Source: Eutypella sp. D-1 (lineage: Eukaryota > Ascomycota > Sordariomycetes > Xylariales > Diatrypaceae). Taken from it: DNA of 64,000 nt. Positions 56,304-64,000 of this stretch are shown here, piece by piece; the stretch's first letter is position 1, and every line of letters begins with the position of its first letter. The notes under the pieces are model-generated. The model had not been told where the DNA came from. It made no database searches and worked only from the letters and a program-made list of their open reading frames with translations. The stretch lies in the NCBI GenBank assembly GCA_023313575.1, contig JAJTTP010000014.1, forward strand, positions 248,001 through 312,000, read 5' to 3'. Made by a program: the position numbers and the translations under genes.

Positions 56304-58094
56304 TCAGACGCCAACGAGGTCGATGTCGGGTATGCTCCTCTGACGCTTGTGGGCCCACTGGTGCTCGGAAGAAACCTTTCTCTTCTGCGAAACTCCGGCT
56401 AGCGGACTGCTTGCCATGTCAGGAACCTTCCTTTGCTTGCGTCGGGGTGAAATCGGAACATTGGTAGTGGCGATGCGACCGTCCTTGATGCCGCGCAGGG
56501 TGCCTTCATAATAGGGGCCGGAGAACGCGAGCGACTCGCGAGTGGCCTTGCTACGGCTGATGAGTTGATGGTTTGCTTGATCCCGACGGAAAGCGCCCAC
56601 GATATCCGTGTTGTTGCCAAAGTGGTCAAGGAGGGACGTCACGTCACTGGACGATGTCCCAGGCCTCGCGGGTGTGCAGAATATGGGGTCTTCAGTGACG
56701 TTGTTATCCTCTCCCTGTTCGTCATCAGAAGAGGGGATGAAGTTATCAAATGTGAGAAAGTCATCAAGTTGGAGATCCTTCTCGCCTTCGTCCGCCACAT
56801 CCAACTCGATGTCCGAGCTACCATCAAAGAGATTCGTGCCCGAAGGAAATTCGAAAAATGCCTCGGCGGGGCCCACTGCCTGAGTATTCATGAAGTCGCC
56901 AAAGGTATTGGACGACACCATAGCGCTCATCATCATATTGCCAGAGTTGACAATAGGAGATGCCTCAGGGATGGGTTGAAACCATTGAAGGTCGAACTGC
57001 TCGGGAGAAAGGTCGAGACCTCTCTTACCAGTCCTCTGAGGAGTGAAGATCATCATCTTGCCGGTGTGCGGATTGACGATAGCAATCGGCTTCTTGCTTG
57101 AACCGTCAAGATTGAACCTGCCGACGCGCGGCTGACCGCGCTCAGGCTTGATTGTAGGAATTAGTTCCGAGTCGGACGGATCATCGGCCTTCTCCTTTCG
57201 CGCCTTACGCCGAGGAGGTTTCTCGGGTGGGTCCTCTTCATCTGTGGTGTCACCGTCGGCTACGAAGGCCGTATTAGCTTTGGTTCTTTGAACCTGACTA
57301 CTTTACTTACACTGATAGCCATCAAGTGAGTCGTCGTCGATATCAGGTGATGGCATTGGTGTGGGTTCGGCAGTCGAAAATAGCTCATGGCCAGCCATGG
57401 GTGTAGCGATTGAAGTGCTGTCACCGTCATCCTCCAGGACCTTCATGATGAAGGCATCTAGCTCAGCAGTGCTTTCGCCGGTTTCGCGAAAATCCCAGAA
57501 TCCAGAATTGGACGAGTTGTCATCATCGGGATCGTTTTCGATTTCTCGTCGAAAAGAAGGATCGAGAGAGTTTTGATCAACAAAGATGTCAGGGAAGAAT
57601 CCATGGTCAATATCGTCATCCGTTTCGGTGGAGTCTCCGTCTGAAGATTCGGGAACGTCGAAACGCACACGGCGTTCTACGACGGAATCTTCCGGTCCAG
57701 AGATAAACGGGTCCTCGATTCTCTGGTCCGGAGGGCAAGCCTCGGTATCCGACGGGATACCGTTCCAGCTAGCGCTAGACTCGGCATCGTCATCGTCGTC
57801 GTCGTTGTCGTCATCATCACCGTCTTGATCGTCTTCGTTTTCATCGTCACCTTCTTCGTCTTCTTCAGCCGGCCGAGGAGAGCTTGGGATTACTTTCCGC
57901 AATGCATTGGTAAGTATATGCTCTTCCTCGACCGCATTTACATCCTCCTCGTCCTCATCGGAATCGGTGATGTCTTCGACAGCAGAATAGCCACCCTCGT
58001 CAGAGAGGTCAAGAGACGACGAGGCGTCCGAGTCTCGGCGCTTCGAGACCTTGACTGGCGTGGTCGGCTGCTTATTTCGTACGTTGCGTGACAT
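56304..58094 (-). CDS. CRF1-type transcription cofactor (Ifh1/Crf1 family)
   Basis: Two exons, about 57309-58094 and 56304-57250; the intron (GTAAGT...CGTAG) is in phase 1. Starts MSRNVRNKQPTTPVKVSKRRDS. Long acidic tracts follow: about 30 Asp/Glu around residues 80-105 and more near 170-200, then a lysine/arginine cluster EKPPRRKARKEK. The conserved core is RVGRFNLDGSSKKPIAIVNPHTGK followed by MMIF, the CRF1 signature. The C-terminal half has acidic patches and ends with a basic nuclear-type signal (HKRQRSIPDI). Yeast Ifh1/Crf1 bind Fhl1 and control ribosomal-protein genes; the filamentous member is presumably nuclear with a similar task (inference). A 12-bp perfect hairpin lies about 570 bp upstream. 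Confidence 0.78.
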
Positions 58095-61000
58095 ACTTTG
58101 AATATGCAGGTGGGTGCCAGATATGCAGGGGTGGATAGGGGGTCCTTAGGACTCGAATATAGGATAATGTTCAATACAAACGGCAAGAAATTATGATATG
58201 CCGTATTATGGAATGCAGTTTTCACGGTAGTATCCGTCTAGAATACTTGTCGAATGAATATGTAGCAGAGCGTCGTAGACTCTGCTTCAAGTCGGCTTAT
58301 TGTACTTCTCACATATAATATGTTCTTCCCGGAGAAACAGTGTTCCTATTCCTCTTCTGTGCTTCTTCCTCAGACCTCGAATACTCGAGGTGTATAGTGC
58401 AATGTGTAACCAATCACAGGAGAAGATGTGATGGTGAGGACAACGAAGGGGGGAAGGGAGATTAGTCGTTGGTCAGTCGAATACGACAAAAGTCAAGTGA
58501 TGCAGAGCCCGGGATAGAAGGGCCAAATGCGTAATCTCTCTAGTATAATTCAGGACTTTCGGGTCCCGACTCCCGTGCGAGGAGGGGCACAAGACAGTGA
58601 AAGCCTGGGTAAAACTTCGTCGAGGTCGGTTTGATTGAATTGAATATCTCGGTGAACTGAAGGACTGCGGGACACACCTGTCGACGGCGTGTCCCGCAGT
58701 GGGCGTTTACAGCTCAGCGACGGCCGAAGGCATATTCTCGACGAAAGTTTATTAATTGTAATTGATAGTTGATTTCAAAAACTGGTTGTAGTGCGACTTC
58801 GTTGTCTGGTTTGGATGGGTTGAATTGATCCTGAAGAGGAGAAGGGAGAAAGGGAAGGTCAGAGTCAAAAGTCGACGCCCGGAAATTTTTATCTTTGGAT
58901 AAAATCTCCCCCCTCCAAACTTTTTTTTCTATTTCGAAGTACCTATGTACATATCCGTATATATCGGGCTACTACAATACTAGCAAGGTACTTAAGGTAC
59001 TGGAGCTGGGCATCTGGGTAGTAGTACGTACCTACCGTGCATTTCGAGGGTGATTTCTCATTGGTTAATAGTTCCCATCAACTGAACGGGGTAGGACGGG
59101 CTGACAAACTAACCAATCAGCCGGCGCTGTCAACAGCTGCGGGTCTTTGCTGCACCTGAATCCAGTGGGTCTCTTCCACTGGAATAGAGTTGATTAGTAC
59201 TACCATAGTGTACAGGGTTAAGTCGATGTTCAGGATCAAAAGTATGGGTCCAGCCTCAAGGTGTATAGTTTGGAAATCCCGGCCACAGATCATATTGTGA
59301 TTGGATAGGATCAATTTGAATCGGACTTTACCCTTTCTAGCAATGCGTCACCGCCTTTTTATCTCAGAGATCTGGCAATCTCGTCTACCTGGGTCTCCTT
59401 AGCGTCGCAACTCGGAGAGCACCTAAATCCCAATGCCCCCCCCAAATGCCCCCCAATTGTCCCGTTACCAGAAATACCAGAAAGAAAAAAAAGTTCCACT
59501 CACGCCACTCTACCCATTATCACCTGTTGAATCGTCGTGAATGGTCAAACTTTTTCAACCTAGAAAAGTCATGTCTACATTCGAGACTCCATACTTATGC
59601 ACGTATTATCGAGTCTACTGTACGTGTTCCGCAAACACACGTATTCCCCGATTATATACCCCCCAAGCCGTCTCCATTGTCTTCATGGAAGGATCGACGA
59701 TGTGCTCCAGACCTTGCTGAAAGTCCAGAGTGTTTGCAGTACTAATATCTTCCGAGTACATCTCCGCCGAACGGTTCCACGTAGTCAAGTAGTCAAAACC
59801 AGAGAGACATGAACCGCCAGACCCATGTACGGCGCACGCACAGGAGAGGGGCCATGATCCTTGGATATGACGGAGACCACTTTACATCTCCTTTGCCTAC
59901 CTTTCCACCTAGATAGTCAGACTTCTAGGACCGATGACTCTAACTAGTGCGTGACGCACGAAAATGCAGAGGAATGGAGTCATACATATCATACTATTAT
60001 ACGAAGGGAGGTAGACTTGTGTAACTAGCCATTGGGCAGTAACACATTGGTATCGGCTGTGTTATGCTGCAGTCATCTATAGCCTCTAACACAGCTCCAA
60101 GTCAGATGGCTGTCTAGTAGCTAGACAATGAGTGTCGCAGTCGCAGATAGGATAAGTATGCTGCACGGATGGCACACGTTGAAGCTCTTGGTGAGGGCTG
60201 ACCTCAGCTTGAGCAAGACGGTGAGACGGGAATGACAGGCTTACCCCAGACCTGTCCTACACGCCATGCCCCTTTGCCGCTTTCACGCGATCTCATCGAC
60301 CACAAGCTTTTCCAGACACCTAGGCATGACTACAGGTAGGTATATACTTGACACTGTTCATACCTAAGTACGCTCGAGGCTACCGCTTCTATCTCCTCTA
60401 AAAGTAGACACTGCGCGGAAAGTCTCTAAATGAGGGGTTGGCAGTGGTCTCCTGGGATCGACGACTTTTTTTTTTTTCGTACATCGACGACGTTGCATTT
60501 TCCTGTACCCCGCCACGAGACTTACATATTATCTCATTTCAGAGACGTAACTAATCAATTCGTCCCGTTCTGGTCCCTCCTCCTCCCCACTTTCAGGTAA
60601 GCCCCCTTTTTGCCTAGGGACCTACGTATGCAGTAAGGGAGGGGTCAGGGGGGGGGGGGGGGGGGCACGCCCTGGTCTGTCGACTTGAGCCCGAAGGCGG
60701 AGACGGAGATACCCTGGGTGACGATCTCGTGATTGGCTACTCGATTCGGAACGATTCTGAAAGACTTTTCTCGGACAAGCTCTCTCTGTTTCCTCTTTCG
60801 TCTATACAGGCAGATGCATTCAGTTAGTCAGTTCGCAGTCATTGACGTCTTCTCTCCACCTCATCCTGGGTTTGAGGCAACGTAATCGTAACCCTGGGTA
60901 TCTGCCTGCCCGGGCTTCTAGATGCTCATCTTTCTTTGGACGCTCGCTTGGTGGTCGATCTTCCCAACACGCTCCCCCGCCTTTACCCTACACAGTAGAT

Positions 61001-62504
61001 GGCTTCTCGTCTGATCTTTCAAGATTTATATCAGAATGAGCCATCTCGCCTAGCGGATGATGCGTGCATACAAGTCCCCTACCGTTCCTTGGCGGCTTTG
61101 TTTCTCTAACCTCTCTAAAACTACCTACCTACTAGTTAGGGGCTAGTAAGAAGTGGAGGCTGTTTGAGAGCCTGGCAGCAAGGCAGTTTTGGGGGGGTAT
61201 TGCCTCGGGGAGACTTCTCCTTGTCATGTCATCACCTACATACACTACATGGTGGTAAATACCGAAGGGCTCCTAAAAGCCACTGCCGCCCCCTTTTCCA
61301 AAATCTGACCATCTTTGTTCGTCTTACCTAGCCTGACTTAAAAAAGCATCGACATGCAGAAGCCCAGACGGATCACAATATCAACTACATAAGTCATGTG
61401 AAGTCTCGCATAGGTATACACAGTAATTCACTCCTTGTAAGTTTGGCCTTGTGTTGGCGAGACTGAAGATCTCTAGTTAGCGCCCAGAGCGATGGGTCGT
61501 TTTCATTACTCGACACTATGTACGTCTAAATTTTGGAATCCACAAGAACGTAGATAGATCATACCTAGGTAGCACCACAATCAGGTGGCAAGGTATTTCA
61601 GACTACCGCAATATTCTTACACCAGGAAAAAAAAATCTTTGGCTTCCTCCACTCTGGATCCCAACATCTTCATGGCTACTGACAACATTATGGTGACTCC
61701 GGGATCCGTTCCAGCAAAGACTTCACGGTGAGACGTTCGATTGGTATATACCATTACGAAACATAGAGTTCCGTCTAGAAAACATCCATAGTAGTCAGAA
61801 ATTACGAGCCGTCATGATTCCTGACGTCGTTTGGGGCTGGGACTGCCAGCCAGTCAAGCCAGTCTTCCTGTGAACTTTTTTTTTTCACTGGTCTGGGGGA
61901 TCAGGGACTGCGGGGACATCCCTGACAACGTTAGAAAAATAGAAAGCTTGGCATATAACTAAATCGTCATTGGTTGGCCTGTGTCCTCGGAGCGGAGCCT
62001 TCATCCTGGATCCCCGAATCGGTCGGGTCCACTTAAAAGAAGGGTCTTAAGGGTCTGATTTGGAACTAGACCCTTTATGATTTTTTTCTTATTATCTTAT
62101 CAGTGAACAAGGCCATCGTATCCATCTCAGGATCCCTGCATTATCGTTATCTTATCGGTTGGGGTGACAACGATCGCTAATGCAATACGCCACGTTTGGT
62201 TGGTGGAGCCATCAAGTAAACAAAATCGATCTCATTAGCTGCCTGCCCTTAGCCCCGGTCACGTATAATTGTAAACTAAAATGATGTGCATGACGGACAG
62301 TGCACGTACTTAGGTAAATACATACCTGGCGCGTATGTATATGGAGCCCTTGGTTTTTTGTTATCTGTCATAAAGTTATATCGATTTTGTCCGAAGCATA
62401 AACCAAGACGGTTTTTTCCTTCCGGGTAATTCTTGGTAAACCCGAAGCCGAAAAATTAGGAGTCCTAGCGCGCGAGGTAGATCGTACGAAAAAGTCCCGC
62501 CGAT
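58095..62504. other. 4.4-kb gene-poor spacer
   Basis: Upstream region of the CRF1-type gene (58.1-59.1 kb, including the hairpin) and of the kinesin. No convincing ORF or RNA gene. Low-complexity runs: an 18-nt poly-G at 60648-60665, poly-T near 60470 and several AGGTA-type short repeats. Long pyrimidine-rich leaders are likely for both flanking genes. Confidence 0.5.
58664..58700. promoter_or_regulatory. Perfect 12-bp inverted repeat upstream of the CRF1-type gene
   Basis: Arms ACTGCGGGACAC (58664-58675) and GTGTCCCGCAGT (58689-58700) with a 13-nt spacer. It lies in the 5' region of the minus-strand gene starting at 58094. It could be a palindromic operator or a leader hairpin; no protein can be assigned. 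Confidence 0.6.
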
Positions 62505-64000
62505 ATGGATCCTCCGTCTAGGGATCCATCGCCAAAATCCCAGGCGAACCTCTTCCAGGTCTACCTGCGATTGCGGCCTCCACCCGCCCGAAATACTGAC
62601 CCGGATAGATTTCTCTTGGTCGAGGAGCCTGAGGGCGACTACGCGCCCACGCACATTACCCTGAACCCTCCTAGTGATCGCAGGCGGGCTATTGAGAAGT
62701 TCGCTTTTACGCGCGTATTCGAGGAGGATGCCACCCAGCTCGACTTATTCCATGGTACAAAAGTACTGCCGCTGGTCGAGGGCGTCCTGGCACCGCACGG
62801 CGGCGATGGGACGGATGGACTCCTCGCGACGCTCGGCGTCACAGGTTCCGGCAAGGTACTGTTTATGATGCGATGTTGTCATATCATATCTATCAGATGA
62901 GAGATGAGACTAATCAGATTTGCAGACGCATACTATCCTCGGCTCGCGAAAGCAGCGTGGCATGACCCAACTCGCGCTCGACGTGTTGTTCCGGTCCATC
63001 AGCAATAACCTGGTTGACTGCAAGACAACCCCGTCGCTGGAGGGTAGTATTCAGCAATCTGACGCCTCCGAGGCCATTGTCTTGCCCGCGCAGACCTTCC
63101 TAGATACCGTGTATAGCGACTTTTCGAGGTCGGCACAGGGAGGATCAAGGGCGGCAACGCCGTTGACTGTACGACCCCAGACTGATTTCATTCGCCCTCC
63201 CCCGTCCTATGCGTGTCCCCAGCTTCCCGGTCACTGGCCGGATAGTCCAAGCGGCAGCGTGCGGCTCGTGAGTCAGGAAGACGACTTATCGAAGATCACT
63301 ATGCTCTCCACGCCCCCGAGCGAAAGGCCAAGGAGCCAAATCCCCTCGTTCGCGCCTAGCGGCGCCCGTGCCCGTCAGCCAAAGTTGGCCCGGACCCCGT
63401 CCCCGCAGAAGAAAAGCTACATGTCCCTCACTTCATCGGCAGCACAACATAAGAAGACCGTTACTAAAACTCCGACTAAGGGCGATTACTCGGCCTCGCA
63501 GACGCCGCGGCGCAACTTGCAGCGGCCGTCTGCACTCCCGCAAGCCCCCGACATCAGCTCGATCCGGGCATCCTGCGACCCGTCCGCCGAGTACGCGATC
63601 GTCATCTCTATGTACGAGGTATACAATGACCGGATATTCGACCTACTGACGCCGCCAATAAAATCCCACGCGACGAAGGAGCCGCGGCGCCGTCCACTAC
63701 TATTTAAGCCCACCGAGCTTTCACCCGACCGCAAGATGGTCGCGGGCCTGCGCAAGATTATCTGCGGGAGCCTTAACGAAGCGCTACTAGTGCTCGAGGC
63801 CGGCCTGCACGAACGTCGCGTTGCCGGCACCGGTAGCAACAGCGTGTCCTCGCGTAGTCACGGATTCTTCTGCGTGGAGGTCAAAAAGCGACGCCGCGGT
63901 CGCGCCAACTCGCCCTGGGGCGGCAGCACCCTCAGCATCGTGGACCTGGCGGGGAGCGAGCGTGCACGGGACGCCAAGACGCAGGGCGCGACCTTGGCCG
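62505..64000 (+). CDS. Kinesin motor protein, N-terminal part, cut by the window end
   Basis: The start at 62505 (MDPPSRDPSPKSQANLFQVY) leads to the motor opening VYLRLRPPP. The P-loop GVTGSGK|THT is split by an intron (GTACTG...TGCAG, about 62856-62926) in phase 0. The motor then carries an insertion of roughly 170 residues, rich in Ser/Pro and Arg, before YAIVISMYEVYNDRIFDLL. Switch I is NSVSSRSHGFF and switch II SIVDLAGSERARDA, both intact. The large insertion between the P-loop and VYNDRIFDLL is characteristic of kinesin-6 (MKLP/KIF20-like) motors, so that subfamily is likely. Microtubule-based, probably cytokinesis or spindle midzone (inference). The C-terminus is beyond the window. Confidence 0.92.

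Noticed and set aside
1..64000. CRISPR arrays, bacterial-type operons or tRNA genes
   Set aside because: No regularly spaced direct repeats, no Shine-Dalgarno-led gene chains, and no tRNA-like cloverleaf noticed by eye; a tRNA scan would be needed to exclude the last.

Overview
This is a window from a filamentous ascomycete (Pezizomycotina) nuclear genome. Genes have short introns (about 45-150 nt) with GTAAGT-type donors and CTAAC/CTGAC branch sites, there are no bacterial operons, and the protein families are typically fungal: HR-PKS, UstYa/DUF3328, SAT4 rhodopsin-like, DUF3176, Ish1/Msc1, CRF1, FTA2-like. Genus cannot be fixed from the sequence; a Sordariomycete is a guess.

Layout. 1-4.2 kb: C-terminal part of a highly reducing polyketide synthase (DH, vestigial MT, ER, KR, ACP). 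5.3-5.8 kb: small secreted protein of the hypersensitive-response-inducing type. 6-14 kb: decayed, repeat-rich tract with an A1-type acid protease pseudogene (7.4-8.9 kb), a complete 542-bp hAT-type MITE with an 8-bp target duplication (9462-10003), solo-LTR relics and a SAT4-family membrane protein gene broken by one frame-shifting deletion (12.2-13.7 kb). 14.9-20.6 kb: the most interesting block. It holds two intact UstYa-like (DUF3328) genes, a 57-residue secreted peptide with a dibasic processing site and a Tyr/Trp-containing tail between them and an O-methyltransferase. Together they look like a small dikaritin-like RiPP gene cluster. 20.9-30.2 kb: DUF3176 membrane protein, glutathione S-transferase, and a secreted protein in which an N-terminal KGGTW-type domain is fused to an AIM6-like phosphodiesterase. 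30.9-39.7 kb: hydrolase-rich stretch (GH64 glucanase, M20 amidohydrolase, alpha/beta hydrolase, TAP-like peptidase) containing a PKS ketosynthase relic cut by an LTR relic. 40.7-44 kb: truncated FTA2-like kinase and GH35 beta-galactosidase. 45-64 kb: housekeeping-like genes (Ish1/Msc1 stress protein, SH3 protein, GH31 alpha-xylosidase, CRF1-type transcription cofactor, kinesin running off the end) separated by long gene-free spacers.

How the genes work together (inference): the two UstYa-like proteins would oxidatively crosslink or cyclise the KEX2-processed tail of the secreted peptide in the secretory pathway, and the methyltransferase would tailor it. The PKS at the left edge may belong to a different cluster, since a decayed transposon-rich tract separates them. 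The right 20 kb looks like core genome, and the left 40 kb like accessory genome.

Exon borders were placed by hand from splice consensus and frame continuity. Protein families were recognised from motifs, without any database search.
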